From positions 2,046,001 through 2,110,000 of the forward strand of contig NZ_JBBOCA010000001.1 in NCBI RefSeq assembly GCF_038002225.1: a DNA stretch of 64,000 nt, written 5' to 3'. The notes beneath the pieces are model-generated. The model was not told where the DNA came from. It ran no database searches and saw only the letters and a program-made list of their open reading frames with translations. Source of the DNA: Paenibacillus sp. FSL R7-0204. GTDB taxonomy: Bacteria; Bacillota; Bacilli; Paenibacillales; Paenibacillaceae. Made by a program: the position numbers and the translations under genes. Below are positions 8,847 through 19,862 of this stretch, one piece after another (positions within the stretch are counted from its first letter, which is position 1; each line of letters opens with the position of its first letter).

Positions 8847-9434
8847 TTGAAAGAGGAAGAGGTTCAGGAAATGAATGAGAAGAATGATCCTAGTGTGAAT
8901 GAGAATCACGCGGCTGAAGAGGCTGATACCACAGAGGGCGGCGGTTCATTCACGGCTGAAGAGGCCGTCGAGGCGGCTTCAGGCAATGAGGAATACAGAA
9001 AGCTGCAGGAGCTGGCAGATGAGCATCAGGCGCGCACCTTGCGTGTGCAGGCTGATTTCGATAACTTCCGCCGCCGGACCCAAAAAGAAAAGGAAGAGCT
9101 GGCGCAGTACGCAACGTCTAAGCTTGTAACCGAACTGCTTCCGGTAATGGATAACTTTGAACGTGCACTGGCGACACCTGCAGCAGGTGCAGACGCTGAA
9201 GCGTTCATCAAAGGCGTGAATATGATTTTCCGTCAGCTGGAGGGAGTCCTTAAGTCTGAAGGACTTACAGCTATGGAAGTGGTAGGACAGCCTTTTAACC
9301 CTGAATATCATCAGGCGATCATGCAGGTGGAGAGCGAGGAGTACGGGGAAGGTATCGTGACGGAAGAGGTCCAGAAGGGCTATCTCCTGAAGGATAAGGT
9401 TCTTCGTCCGGCCATGGTCAAAGTCAGCATGTAG
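8847..9434 (+). CDS. grpE: Nucleotide exchange factor GrpE
   Basis: Co-chaperone that releases ADP from DnaK and works as a thermosensor. 195 residues: a disordered acidic N-terminus (about 1-45), the long paired helix (about 45-100, HQARTLRVQADFDNFRRRTQ), then the four-helix dimer part and the beta domain ending VLRPAMVKVS. It starts with TTG at 8847, supported by an excellent AAGGAGGTGA at 8830-8839 with seven bases spacing. The rare start may help set GrpE below DnaK. Second gene of the CIRCE operon. Confidence 0.97.
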   Translation: MKEEEVQEMNEKNDPSVNENHAAEEADTTEGGGSFTAEEAVEAASGNEEYRKLQELADEHQARTLRVQADFDNFRRRTQKEKEELAQYATSKLVTELLPVMDNFERALATPAAGADAEAFIKGVNMIFRQLEGVLKSEGLTAMEVVGQPFNPEYHQAIMQVESEEYGEGIVTEEVQKGYLLKDKVLRPAMVKVSM

Positions 9435-9494
9435 TTCTGTTCTATATAAGATAAGCGGGTAGAGCTTGTGAAATTAATTTCCACCATAATATAA

Positions 9495-11390
<1,896 letters not shown>

Positions 11391-11420
11391 CCTTAGACGA
11401 TAAGTTCTAATGTGGTGAGA

Positions 11421-11464
11421 GGGAAGGTCAAGACCGGGGCATCCCGTGTTTTGGCTTTCCTTTT
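11421..11464 (+). terminator. Attenuator-like hairpin between dnaK and dnaJ
   Basis: A long imperfect stem from GGGAAGGTCAAGACCGGG to CCCGTGTTTTGGCTTTCC closes on a GCAT loop and is followed by TTTT. It could terminate part of the transcripts and so lower dnaJ relative to dnaK. Confidence 0.55.
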
Positions 11465-11508
11465 ACCATGTATACAGGGACAATTGACGATGTGCGGAGG
11501 TGAAAGCA

Positions 11509-12636
11509 GTGGCAGATAAACGTGATTATTATGAGGTTCTGGGCCTCGGAAGAGATGCTTCAGAAGACGAAGTGAAGAAGGCCTACCGCAAGCTGGCGCG
11601 CCAGTACCATCCCGATGTGAATAAGGCCAGTGATGCTGAGGCTAAGTTCAAAGAGGTGAAGGAAGCCTATGACGTTCTGAGCGACGGGCAACAGCGCGCG
11701 CGGTATGACCAATATGGGCATATTGACCCTAATCAGGGAATGGGCGGCGGCTTTGGCGGCGGGGGCGGAGATTTCGGCGGTCTTGGGGATATCTTCGATA
11801 TGTTCTTCGGCGGCGGCGGTGGACGGCGTGATCCGAATGCCCCACAGCGCGGCGGGGACTTGCAGTATACGATGACCATTGAGTTCAAGGAAGCGGTGTT
11901 CGGCAAAGAGACCGATATTACCATTCCGCGCACAGAGACCTGCGATACCTGCTTTGGCTCCGGGGCCAAGCCGGGTACGAAGCCGGAGACCTGTTCCGTC
12001 TGCCACGGCAGCGGGCAGCAGGAATTCGTGCAGAATACACCGCTTGGACAGATGCGTAACCGCCGTCCCTGCTCGAATTGCAGCGGCACAGGCAAAATCA
12101 TCAAAGAGAAATGCACCACCTGCGCAGGCCAGGGCAAGGTGAAGAGACAGCGCAAGATTCATGTGCGTATCCCTGCCGGTGTAGATGACGGCGCGCAGCT
12201 GCGCATGACTGGTGAAGGCGAAGGCGGCACACGCGGCGGCCCGGCTGGAGACCTGTACATTGTAATCCGCGTGAAGAATCATGATTTCTTCGAGCGCGAG
12301 AACAACGATATTATGTGCGAGGTTCCCTTGACGTTCGCTCAGGCGGCGCTTGGTGACGAGATTGAGATCCCAACGCTGACCGAGAAGGTGAAGCTCAAGA
12401 TCCCGGCAGGCACTCAGACCGGGACCTTCTTCCGCCTCAAAGGCAAAGGAGTTCCGCATCTTCGCGGTAACGGCGTTGGTGACCAGCATGTCCGTGTCAT
12501 CGTAGTCACGCCTAGCAAGCTCAGCGAAGAGCAGAAGGACCTGCTCCGCCAGTTCGCCTCCCACAACGGAGAGAACACGCATGAGCAGGAACAGTCGTTC
12601 TTTGACCGTGTGAAGCGGGCTTTTCGGGGAGACTGA
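11509..12636 (+). CDS. dnaJ: Chaperone protein DnaJ (Hsp40)
   Basis: Type I J-protein of 375 residues that stimulates DnaK ATPase and presents substrates. The J domain (about 1-68) has the HPD motif (QYHPDVNK). A Gly-rich/GF region (about 75-110, [10 protein letters not shown]) follows, then four CXXCXGXG zinc repeats ([24 protein letters not shown]; the last is CTTCAGQG), then the C-terminal peptide-binding domains. The start is GTG at 11509 with GGAGG at 11496-11500; another in-frame GTG at 11500 overlaps that site. Last gene of the hrcA operon; in Bacillus prmA would follow directly, but here it lies 10 kb away. Confidence 0.98.
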   Translation: MADKRDYYEVLGLGRDASEDEVKKAYRKLARQYHPDVNKASDAEAKFKEVKEAYDVLSDGQQRARYDQYGHIDPNQGMGGGFGGGGGDFGGLGDIFDMFFGGGGGRRDPNAPQRGGDLQYTMTIEFKEAVFGKETDITIPRTETCDTCFGSGAKPGTKPETCSVCHGSGQQEFVQNTPLGQMRNRRPCSNCSGTGKIIKEKCTTCAGQGKVKRQRKIHVRIPAGVDDGAQLRMTGEGEGGTRGGPAGDLYIVIRVKNHDFFERENNDIMCEVPLTFAQAALGDEIEIPTLTEKVKLKIPAGTQTGTFFRLKGKGVPHLRGNGVGDQHVRVIVVTPSKLSEEQKDLLRQFASHNGENTHEQEQSFFDRVKRAFRGD

Positions 12637-12678
12637 ACTTTTAGGTAATGTGAAATAAGGATGGAAAAGCTTGTAGAA

Positions 12679-12719
12679 CAGCACCCCGTCTCCATTAGTG
12701 GAGACGGGGCGCTGTTTTT
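12679..12719 (+). terminator. Terminator of the hrcA-dnaJ operon
   Basis: CAGC plus CCCCGTCTCC (12684-12693), loop ATTAGT, GGAGACGGGG (12700-12709) plus GCTG, then TTTTT. A very stable stem. Confidence 0.95.
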
Positions 12720-12748
12720 ATTGGGGTTTATTGTATTTGTGGTTCTGT

Positions 12749-12812
12749 TGTATTTGCTGCAACAGAATATATATTAGGACGAATTAAAGGGGAATCTAAT
12801 GTAGCAAATGCA
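12749..12812. repeat. Pair of 13-bp palindromic modules 51 bp apart
   Basis: TGTATTTGCTGCA (12749-12761) and TGTAGCAAATGCA (12800-12812) are near-complements of each other and begin 51 bp apart, as in the other module regions of this window. The first also lies in an eight-base inverted repeat, TTCTGTTG/CAACAGAA (12743-12767). Confidence 0.45.
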
Positions 12813-12878
12813 ATCAGAGGTAGTATGCGCGTTATGGCAGCAGCGTCTGTTCCATTGCTCAAACAGCTCTTAACCTAA
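12750..12878 (+). pseudogene. Possible C-terminal remnant of an unrecognised protein
   Basis: An open frame without a plausible start reads VVFAATEYILGRIKGE and continues through NAIRGSMRVMAAASVPLLKQ to a stop at 12876-12878. The composition is protein-like, but I cannot name a family. It is boxed in by the dnaJ terminator and the subtilase terminator and overlaps two 13-bp modules, so it may be chance. Confidence 0.2.
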
Positions 12879-12880
12879 CA

Positions 12881-12927
12881 AAGAGGCTGTCCCGAGTAGT
12901 CTGTAATGACTACTGGGACAGCCTCTT
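12881..12927 (-). terminator. Terminator of the subtilase gene
   Basis: AAGAGGCTGTCCC (12881-12893) pairs perfectly with GGGACAGCCTCTT (12915-12927), with a further inner GTAGTC/GACTAC pairing. It lies directly after the reverse-strand subtilase. T runs on the exit side are short. Confidence 0.75.
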
Positions 12928-12939
12928 AAGCTTATTCTA

Positions 12940-15900
12940 CTACTCGATCAATCCAGTCTTGCTCAGCAATTCATAGAGTGCAGCGGCTGCTGTCTCACGT
13001 GTTGCCGGAGCGGCCGGATTGAAGGCGACTCCCGATTCACTGGCGAAGACACCGGCTTTGGTCAGGGCTTGCAGACTGTCCTTGGCGTAAGGGGCTACCT
13101 TAGCGCTGTCGGAGTAGGTTGTGAACGAAGGATTAGCAACAGCCTTCAGTTCAGTGCCTGTCAGTTTCACTGCTCTGTCCAGAATGACAGCGAGCTCCTG
13201 ACGGGTTACTTTTTGCGTAGGTGCAAACTTGCCGCCTCCGATACCCAGAATCAGACCGGCTTTGGAGGCTGCGGCGACATCCTTGGCGTACCAGTCCGTT
13301 GATTTCACATCGGAGAAGGTTACGCTGGCATCTGTTCGCAGACCCAGTGCACGGGTCAAGAGTGCTGTGAACTCGGCGCGGGTCAGGTTGCTCTGCGGTG
13401 CAAAAGTAGTTGCCGAAGTTCCTTGGATAATCAGCTTATCGGCCAAGGTCTGGATGGCAACAGCTGATTTGGAATTAGCGATGTCAGTGAAGGCTGCTGC
13501 CGGTTTGCTGACTGCTGCATACACGGAGAAGCCTGGACGGCTTACGGTCACAAGGGTTGTTCCATCGGCTTGTGGTGTGAAGACAGAAGCAACCGGGGTC
13601 ACCAGTCCATCTTTCTCAAACAGTACACCCGCAGTCTTCGATTCAATCTTCCCAGGTACAGTAAAGGTGCGCTTGATGAACACGTTGGTTGGAACGTTCA
13701 GGTAAGTGCTGCCTGTTGCTGTAGTCCATGAAGCTTCATAGGATACCGGTGTTCCGATGACCTTGGCACCCGGAGTACCTGCAATCAGCTTGCTGGCAGC
13801 ATCCGGCTCTTGCTTGATTATTAGCTTCAAGCTCTGGCCTGCAGGGGAAGCCGCAAGCAAGGATACCGGCAAGGCTACAGCAGATCCGCCAATATTAACG
13901 ATAATGGTGCTGCCTGCTTGGATGGCAGCCAGTAATTTCACCTGATCAGCAGTCAGGCTCAGTTCAGCAGACTTATCTGAGATGCTGATAAGAGATACAA
14001 CAACGGCTGTCTTGACAGTAGCGGCTTTGGCCAGAACGGCCTTCAGGTCGCTGTCGCTGACGGTTACTGTCGTTACGCCATCCTTCGATGCAGTTATAGG
14101 TGTTACCGTTACCTGTTGAACGCCTTCTTCAACAAGAGATTTTACAGCGCCAGGTACTACCACAGGTGTCGGTGTTACTACAGAGCCGCCACCGCCACCA
14201 CCGCCACTACCGCCGCCACCATTGCTTCCACTGCCAGAGTCAGTAATAAAGCGGAATGAGGTGTAGGTGCTGTAGTATGTGTCTTTGTTATAGTCTATCT
14301 TGATCGGTTTGGTGTTATCTTTGGCTTTAATGCCGAGTACTTCAAGCTTGTAGACCCCATCGCCCAGACTGGCTACGGCAGGGTTTCCATTGGCATCCAG
14401 AATAGGGTCGCCGTTGTGGTCATATGGGTGATAGGTGGATGATATAACCGTGCTATAGTTGCCAGGCTCAAAGAATTTATCCGGTGATCCTGTAGTGGAT
14501 ACTTGGAATGAGCCTTTTTTGGTATCATCAAGGCCAATCAGATTCACTTCATAGTAGTTAATATCTTCGGCCTTCAACTTGTAGTTCAGAACAGCACTTG
14601 AATTGGTGTAAACAATTGGTTGGCTCAGTGCAGCTTCTTGAATGCCTGTACCCCAATCAGGTTGATCGGTTGTCTTATCTACATTGATTGCAAACGGCAA
14701 GTGAAGTGTTGGCTGTCCGTCTGCTTTCAGTACGATATTGCCTTGCAGCATTTGTGGCTCGGTATCAGCAGCAACGGTGACCTTCAGGTTGAACGTGGAG
14801 GCACCTTTGGCAGCAGCAGTTACTGATGATTTGTCGAGAGCCGCAGATACCTTGGGGTCACCATAGTTCCATTCCACGGAGGCAGAATACGTGAGCGTAT
14901 TATCACTTGTATTCTTCAATTGGAGAACTTTCGTAGCCTCAGAACCTGGCAGCAATGTGCCAAAGCTTGTGGATGGATTGTAGTTGATCACATTCTGAGC
15001 GATAAAGTTCTTGTCCAGAATGGAGATTGGCTCGATCGCTTGCAGCAGTGCCGGTGTGTTAATGGCATTTTCTACATTGGCGCGTCCTGGACCTTGTCGA
15101 TAAAGATCTTGTGGTTGGCCGTTAACCGTTAGACCTACTGCGGTATTGGCTAGTGCCGCACGGATATCGAATGGTGTATAGTCCGGATGGGCTTGTTTAA
15201 TGAGCAAAGACAAACCTGCAACATGCGGTGTTGCCATACTTGTACCGCTGAGGCGAGCATAGGCCTTAGAATAATCCGTGTCGGAATGGCCTTTGCCATA
15301 AGCAGGGTAGGTGGACAATACTCCATCACCAGGAGCAACGATGTCCGGCTTGATGCTTAGATTACCATCAAAGTTCGGTCCTAACGATGAGAAAGTACTC
15401 ATTGTATCACCAGTCGTCATTTCATGGTGATATTCAGGACTAAAAGTGAAATAAGTTGGATTGTTTCCATTTTTCAGAATTGCTCTTGCTAATTGGCGCC
15501 CTTTTGAACCTTTAATGTCAAAAGTAGGAATATTTTGATATCCATTACCTAGATTCACACCGATGAAGTCGCTACGATCTTTGTAGTCTTCGTCTAGAAT
15601 AGCTTCACTCTTACCATCTACCTTTTGGGCATTTCCGTTGAAAATTACGATTGCTCTAGCGTTACGCTCTTTAGCATTCGCAATTTTATCTGCAAAGCCC
15701 AGTTCACCACGTGATACCAATACGATGGAACCGCTGATATCTTCGGCAGGGTAATCTTCTTTTGCTCCAAGATCAGCATACACAACGCGTACTGGCTTAG
15801 TACCAATGATAGTCGCGAAATCATCATTTGCCAGCTCATACGCCATCATATGGAATGGAAAGTAGGTATCATAAGTAACAGAAGTTACCGAGTTGGAAAT

Positions 15901-17082
15901 TTCTGCCTTAAATTCGCCGGAGTAAGCATCAATAGGACTGGTTACTGAACCCACTGAGATGGCCAATTGAGAAGCAGCCGGGGAGCCCATAGAGAAATAA
16001 TAACCTTCTTCTCCATTATTCCCATTCGCAATTACAGCAGTTACTCCAGAGAGTACAGCATTATTAATCGCGATGGAATCCGGGGAGTTCACATCCTTCT
16101 CGGAATCGGAGCCGAGCGACAGGTTGATGACATCCATGCCGTCCTTGACCGCACGTTCAATTCCGTCAATGACTTGAGCGGAAGATCCGGAGGAAGTGTT
16201 CGGCTTATCAATATTACGGCCCAATACTTTGTAGACGTACAGTTTTGCTCCCGGAGCTACGCCCTTTTGAGCAACATCGCCTTTAGCTGCATACTGACCT
16301 ATGATTGTGCCGGCTACATGCGTACCGTGGTAAGTTCCCGCATAGCCTACACCATATTCTTTATCTTCCCCCGGAGTCAGCGGTACTTCTTCATAAGGAT
16401 CTTCATCCTGGTAAAAGGAGTCATAGCCGCCTTTATAAGCCTTTGCAATATCCGGATGCGTATAGTCGACACCGGTATCGATCACACCGACCTTCAGTCC
16501 CTTACCGTCAAGACCTTGGTCGGCCGCCCAATCGGCATGAATCTGCTTCAGGGGAGCATTGTCGTTTCTGTAAGTCACTTCGGTCACTGTCTGATCAGGG
16601 AGAGCATACCAGGTGCTGTTTGGATAAATGGAAGACACGCCTGAGATCTTCGCCAGCTCAGGGATTTTGTTAGCCGGAACGGTGACTTCAAAGCCGTTCA
16701 GAATCGTGTCGTACTTGTAATTGACGGTGAGGTCAATCTTCTTGGCTTCAGCCTTATCAAGTACTTCATCCTGCTGGCTGTTCACCGCAGCTTCTGTCGC
16801 TGTATTGGCGAGTGCTGTAATCCCTTGTCTGGCAGCATATTTGCCGACGGCAGCAGGCTGACCGCTGAGTTGAACGATAACCCGGACAAGATTTGAGGAT
16901 TTGGTGTTAATCTGTGGAGAAATATAAGGCTGATTCGCTGGAATCAAGGCTGGAAGATGATTGCCTGATACGGGTGTCTTCAAGCTGCTGGCGGCGAATG
17001 CCGCGCCTGGAATCATACTTGCAGCCACACCCAAAGATAAAGTTAGTAATGATAGTTTACGAGGTAATTTTGTCCACTCCAA
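12940..17082 (-). CDS. SLH-anchored subtilisin-like serine protease (Vpr type, S8)
   Basis: Large secreted protease of about 1380 residues, predicted to stay attached to the cell wall. Order: signal peptide ending near GAAFAASS; an I9-type propeptide (VRVIVQLSGQPAAV onward); S8 catalytic domain with Asp202 (VIDTGVD), His252 (HGTHVAG) and Ser615 (SGTSMATPHVAG); a protease-associated domain inserted before the Ser (VLVSRGELGFADKI region); Fn3-like domains; a poly-Gly linker; a beta-rich segment; and three SLH domains at the C-terminus (AFTDIANS, TFSDVKSTDWYA, TYSDSAKVAPYA). SLH domains bind pyruvylated secondary wall polymer. I prefer the TTG at 17082, which follows GGAGGGG with seven bases spacing. 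It opposes all neighbours. Confidence 0.93.
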   Translation of the reverse strand: MEWTKLPRKLSLLTLSLGVAASMIPGAAFAASSLKTPVSGNHLPALIPANQPYISPQINTKSSNLVRVIVQLSGQPAAVGKYAARQGITALANTATEAAVNSQQDEVLDKAEAKKIDLTVNYKYDTILNGFEVTVPANKIPELAKISGVSSIYPNSTWYALPDQTVTEVTYRNDNAPLKQIHADWAADQGLDGKGLKVGVIDTGVDYTHPDIAKAYKGGYDSFYQDEDPYEEVPLTPGEDKEYGVGYAGTYHGTHVAGTIIGQYAAKGDVAQKGVAPGAKLYVYKVLGRNIDKPNTSSGSSAQVIDGIERAVKDGMDVINLSLGSDSEKDVNSPDSIAINNAVLSGVTAVIANGNNGEEGYYFSMGSPAASQLAISVGSVTSPIDAYSGEFKAEISNSVTSVTYDTYFPFHMMAYELANDDFATIIGTKPVRVVYADLGAKEDYPAEDISGSIVLVSRGELGFADKIANAKERNARAIVIFNGNAQKVDGKSEAILDEDYKDRSDFIGVNLGNGYQNIPTFDIKGSKGRQLARAILKNGNNPTYFTFSPEYHHEMTTGDTMSTFSSLGPNFDGNLSIKPDIVAPGDGVLSTYPAYGKGHSDTDYSKAYARLSGTSMATPHVAGLSLLIKQAHPDYTPFDIRAALANTAVGLTVNGQPQDLYRQGPGRANVENAINTPALLQAIEPISILDKNFIAQNVINYNPSTSFGTLLPGSEATKVLQLKNTSDNTLTYSASVEWNYGDPKVSAALDKSSVTAAAKGASTFNLKVTVAADTEPQMLQGNIVLKADGQPTLHLPFAINVDKTTDQPDWGTGIQEAALSQPIVYTNSSAVLNYKLKAEDINYYEVNLIGLDDTKKGSFQVSTTGSPDKFFEPGNYSTVISSTYHPYDHNGDPILDANGNPAVASLGDGVYKLEVLGIKAKDNTKPIKIDYNKDTYYSTYTSFRFITDSGSGSNGGGGSGGGGGGGSVVTPTPVVVPGAVKSLVEEGVQQVTVTPITASKDGVTTVTVSDSDLKAVLAKAATVKTAVVVSLISISDKSAELSLTADQVKLLAAIQAGSTIIVNIGGSAVALPVSLLAASPAGQSLKLIIKQEPDAASKLIAGTPGAKVIGTPVSYEASWTTATGSTYLNVPTNVFIKRTFTVPGKIESKTAGVLFEKDGLVTPVASVFTPQADGTTLVTVSRPGFSVYAAVSKPAAAFTDIANSKSAVAIQTLADKLIIQGTSATTFAPQSNLTRAEFTALLTRALGLRTDASVTFSDVKSTDWYAKDVAAASKAGLILGIGGGKFAPTQKVTRQELAVILDRAVKLTGTELKAVANPSFTTYSDSAKVAPYAKDSLQALTKAGVFASESGVAFNPAAPATRETAAAALYELLSKTGLIE

Positions 17083-17588
17083 ATGTAATCCCCTCCACAA
17101 TATGATGTTGGTTCTGGCTTACATCTCTCCTGCTACAGACAGTAGACGGATTCTCCTTTTCTATTAATCCGGTTTATTTCCGTCAAGATTACTAGGAAAA
17201 ATATTAAGAAGATTTTACCACTGGTTATTTGTAAAATCCACACAAAATTTATAGTGATTTGAGATTTTTTTCATTTTATGTGGGAGGTTTCATGACACAA
17301 ATAGGCTTTTTAAACTACTAATGAAATTATTAAAGACAAAAAAATACAAAAAAACAGATGAAAAAACAATTTTCGTCATAAATACTGACATGTGTGCGGG
17401 GCGAAAAACAGGGCTGGAAATTTAGAAGTGTGGCTTCAGAATTATGAAATCTGTAGATATCAGAGGGTGGAAGTCCGAATAATCTCTGGAGTCACAGCGA
17501 ACCAAAATGTATAAATTCCTGTCCGAAAATCCAAAATACCCAAGTAAGCTTGAACGAATGAATACCAGGCAGAAAGCAGGGAATTCCG
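17083..17588. other. AT-rich divergent intergenic region
   Basis: About 500 bases between the reverse-strand subtilase and the forward stress-type gene, with several A/T runs (17330-17370). It must hold the subtilase promoter; a reverse-strand TTGACG near 17185 could be a -35 element but no -10 box is well spaced. No gene, riboswitch or clear repeat was found. Confidence 0.5.
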
Positions 17589-17948
17589 ATGTCTGAAAAA
17601 AGTATACTGGCTTACTTCAAAACCCCGGAAGAAGCGGAAGGGGTCTCCCGTAAGCTGCAGGCACTGCGTGCTGAGGAGATTTCGATTGACCGGTTCAGCC
17701 GGTTTGGGGGGAGCGGGCAGGAGCCGGGAGTGAATCCGGTTACCGGCAATTTGGCGAGCATGGATTCGATGACGGCAGTCAGTGACCATACTGGCATATT
17801 AGCTGCAGCGCATACGAGCGGGAGCGGAATGAGCCACGGCGGGGATGGCGGACCGACAGGCAGAAATATTCTGCTGACGGTTATTGTCGATGCGTCTGTC
17901 CATGGTCAGGCGATATCACTGATTGAGGAAGCCGGCGGAATGATGTGA
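17589..17948 (+). CDS. Hypothetical protein, YflT/GSP17M-like N-terminus
   Basis: 119 residues. The first part (EKSILAYFKTPEEAEGVSRK through EEISIDRFSRFG) has the beta-alpha-beta pattern of the general stress protein 17M / YflT domain, in which a strand is followed by a helix that tracks a residue pair. The middle is Gly/Ser/His-rich and probably disordered, and the end (NILLTVIVDASVHGQAISLI) has a second strand-helix unit. No catalytic residues or signal peptide are visible. A weak AGGGA precedes the ATG. It is followed closely by a small YfhD-like gene, and both could be stress induced; I found no sigma-B promoter. Confidence 0.6.
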   Translation: MSEKSILAYFKTPEEAEGVSRKLQALRAEEISIDRFSRFGGSGQEPGVNPVTGNLASMDSMTAVSDHTGILAAAHTSGSGMSHGGDGGPTGRNILLTVIVDASVHGQAISLIEEAGGMM

Positions 17949-17991
17949 AGCTTAGAGTACTAGAAAAAACATTGGAGGCTGATGGCAAGCT

Positions 17992-18171
17992 ATGGACAGA
18001 GAGAACTCGAAAATCTTTTCCAAAACCGAAAAAATGAAAATGCTCTATGAGGCGAAGGCCGAGGATGTTGAATTCTCAGCGGCTGAAGCAGATCAGGATG
18101 ATATAGAGGCTATGGACCGTTCCCGGGAGGCGGACAAGCGGCAGCTGAACGAGATCATGAAGAAGGAATAA
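17992..18171 (+). CDS. Small YfhD-like protein
   Basis: A 59-residue, highly charged protein. The segment EDVEFSAAEADQDDIEAMDR followed by an Ala-Asp-Arg-rich helix matches the YfhD family pattern (DVEFS...AD.DD.EA...A.AAD.R), small cytosolic proteins of unknown function in Bacillales. An in-frame stop at 17980 fixes the start at ATG 17992. The best Shine-Dalgarno, GGAGG at 17973-17977, is rather far (14 bases). It lies 43 bases after the preceding gene and before a terminator, so the two probably form one unit. Confidence 0.65.
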   Translation: MDRENSKIFSKTEKMKMLYEAKAEDVEFSAAEADQDDIEAMDRSREADKRQLNEIMKKE

Positions 18172-18216
18172 TTCAGTAAAGTCAAGAAGAGATGAACAGG
18201 CGAAATGTTGCTATGG

Positions 18217-18242
18217 ATACCCTGCGTAAGTGGGGTATTTTT
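18217..18242 (+). terminator. Intrinsic terminator after the YfhD-like gene
   Basis: ATACCC (18217-18222) and GGGTAT (18233-18238) form a short stem followed by TTTT. Confidence 0.65.
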
Positions 18243-18293
18243 GTGTTGTGGCGTGTATAATGGAGTGATATGCGAAGCCGGGAGGATACATAA

Positions 18294-18653
18294 GTGGATA
18301 CAGTGATAATGTGGGTGGGGCTGGCGCTGCTGGTTGCGCTGTTAACCTTTCTGAACCAGAAGCAGGTCTATTCCTCCAAAGTAAAACAAGCTTACCGGGA
18401 GCTGCGAATGCTCGCTGATAAGGTCCAATCAGAGCAGTCGGAGGCGGCAGATCTGGGGGGCTGGGAAGCTTCCATCGCCGAAATGGAAAAGCACCCCAAT
18501 GAATTCAACAAGCTGGACAAGGAGATCGGCCTGCGCGAGGTTTTCGTCCATTATCTGGAGCGGCATTATCCGCAGGATACGAGACTTCCAGAGTTGCAGG
18601 AAGCAGCTGCGTATCGGAAGGGCAACGTATGGGGGATTAAGATAGGGAATTAA
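18294..18653 (+). CDS. Hypothetical single-pass membrane protein
   Basis: 119 residues that I do not recognise. One N-terminal membrane helix (about 4-20, VIMWVGLALLVALLTFL) is followed by a charged, helical cytosolic part with a possible short coiled coil (SSKVKQAYRELRMLADKVQS) and a tail ending KGNVWGIKIGN. The start is GTG with GGGAGG at 18280; a TATAAT-like box at 18256-18261 may belong to its promoter. It stands alone between a terminator and the chemoreceptor gene. Confidence 0.7.
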   Translation: MDTVIMWVGLALLVALLTFLNQKQVYSSKVKQAYRELRMLADKVQSEQSEAADLGGWEASIAEMEKHPNEFNKLDKEIGLREVFVHYLERHYPQDTRLPELQEAAAYRKGNVWGIKIGN

Positions 18654-18761
18654 AAAACATATCATTTTAAAAGCCTGAAAAGCCGTTAATAAGAGTATAT
18701 AGAAATAAGAGAATATTGTTCGCAGATCAGTTAAAATTGAGATGTATAGGGAGCAGTCAAC

Positions 18762-19673
18762 ATGGAAAATCTAGCAGACCAAGTAGTTACAGACGAACTG
18801 GTTGTCAAAGCTTTGGAAAAGAACCTCGCCATGATCCGGTTTGACCTGGACCGCCGTGTCGCCTACGTCAATGAGATTTTTGCCCGGTCGGTGAAATACA
18901 AAGCGGAGGATATGTATGGCATGCAGCACAGCCAGCTGTGCTTCCCTTCATTCGTGAACAGTCCGGATTATGAATTGTTCTGGCAGAATTTAATGGCTGG
19001 CCGGAGCTTCCAGGACAAAATTGAACGGATGGACGCAGAGGGGAATTCAGTCTGGCTGGAAGCTACATATATGCCGGTGTTTGATGAGACAGAGACCCAT
19101 GTCATCGGCGTATCTAAGGTGGCCACCAACATTACGGAGAGACAGAACAACATGAGCCATGTCGTGGAGCTGATGCAGGGAATGGCGGATAGTCTCAATC
19201 AGCGTGCGGACAAAGGAATTGAACGGAGTCAGGAGCTGCTGCTGAGTATTGACAGGATTGCCGAGGTATCGAGCGAGAATACCGAAACACTGCTGAGTCT
19301 GCAAAAGCAGGCTGCGGCGATCCGCGGCGTAGTGCAGACCATCCGTGATATTGCTTCCCAGACCCATCTGCTTGCCCTGAACGCAGCTATTGAGGCTGCA
19401 CATGCCGGAGAATTCGGCCGGGGATTCGATGTGGTGGCCAAAGAGGTAAGAAAGCTGTCCGCGATGGTGCAGGATCAGATTACCGAAGTCCGGGACAGTG
19501 TCCAGGCCATTACGGAAGAGGTCGGCAGAATATCCACGGGACTGAACCAGGTGCAGGATAATGTGCAGCTCAGCCAGCAGCAGATTCAAGTGGCGCTGGA
19601 TGAATTCACGCTGATCGCAAGCTCTGCGCAGGAGCTGGACAACCAGGCGCGCGAGGTTATGAACATTATCTAA
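18762..19673 (+). CDS. Soluble PAS-containing methyl-accepting chemotaxis protein
   Basis: 303-residue cytoplasmic chemoreceptor without membrane segments. An N-terminal PAS domain (about 15-130; FDLDRRVAYVNEIFARSVKY and a PAC-like VIGVSKVATNITERQ end) precedes a short MCP signalling hairpin whose tip is HLLALNAAIEAAHAGE, the conserved CheA/CheW contact. PAS ligands are often heme, flavin or small molecules; none can be deduced. It should feed CheA. A GCCGTTAA at 18682-18689 resembles a flagellar sigma-D -10 box, but a properly spaced -35 is missing. It ends at its own terminator. Confidence 0.9.
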   Translation: MENLADQVVTDELVVKALEKNLAMIRFDLDRRVAYVNEIFARSVKYKAEDMYGMQHSQLCFPSFVNSPDYELFWQNLMAGRSFQDKIERMDAEGNSVWLEATYMPVFDETETHVIGVSKVATNITERQNNMSHVVELMQGMADSLNQRADKGIERSQELLLSIDRIAEVSSENTETLLSLQKQAAAIRGVVQTIRDIASQTHLLALNAAIEAAHAGEFGRGFDVVAKEVRKLSAMVQDQITEVRDSVQAITEEVGRISTGLNQVQDNVQLSQQQIQVALDEFTLIASSAQELDNQAREVMNII

Positions 19674-19722
19674 GCTATGCTTGCTCTGAAGAGGAGCCTT
19701 TATTCGCGTACAATCTATCGTA

Positions 19723-19767
19723 AGCAGTATGTAGCCTGTTCATTTCAGGTGGACATGCTGCTTTTTT
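19723..19767 (+). terminator. Intrinsic terminator of the chemoreceptor gene
   Basis: AGCAGTATGTAGCCTG (19723-19738) pairs with CAGGTGGACATGCTGCT (19746-19762), with small bulges, and runs into TTTTT. Confidence 0.8.
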
Positions 19768-19862
19768 AGTACATATTGCTGGATATGCTGCTGAAAATGA
19801 ACCTTTTACCGCCCGGAGTTGTTATAAGAAGCAGAACAAACAAGAAAGGAGGGTATGCTCAA

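Noticed and set aside
14190..14230. CCGCCACC-type tandem repeat
   Set aside because: It encodes the poly-Gly/Ser linker of the subtilase and needs no separate explanation.
18661..18700. Sigma-D (flagellar) promoter for the chemoreceptor gene
   Set aside because: GCCGTTAA fits the -10, but the nearest TAAA is about 10 bp away and not the required 14-16.
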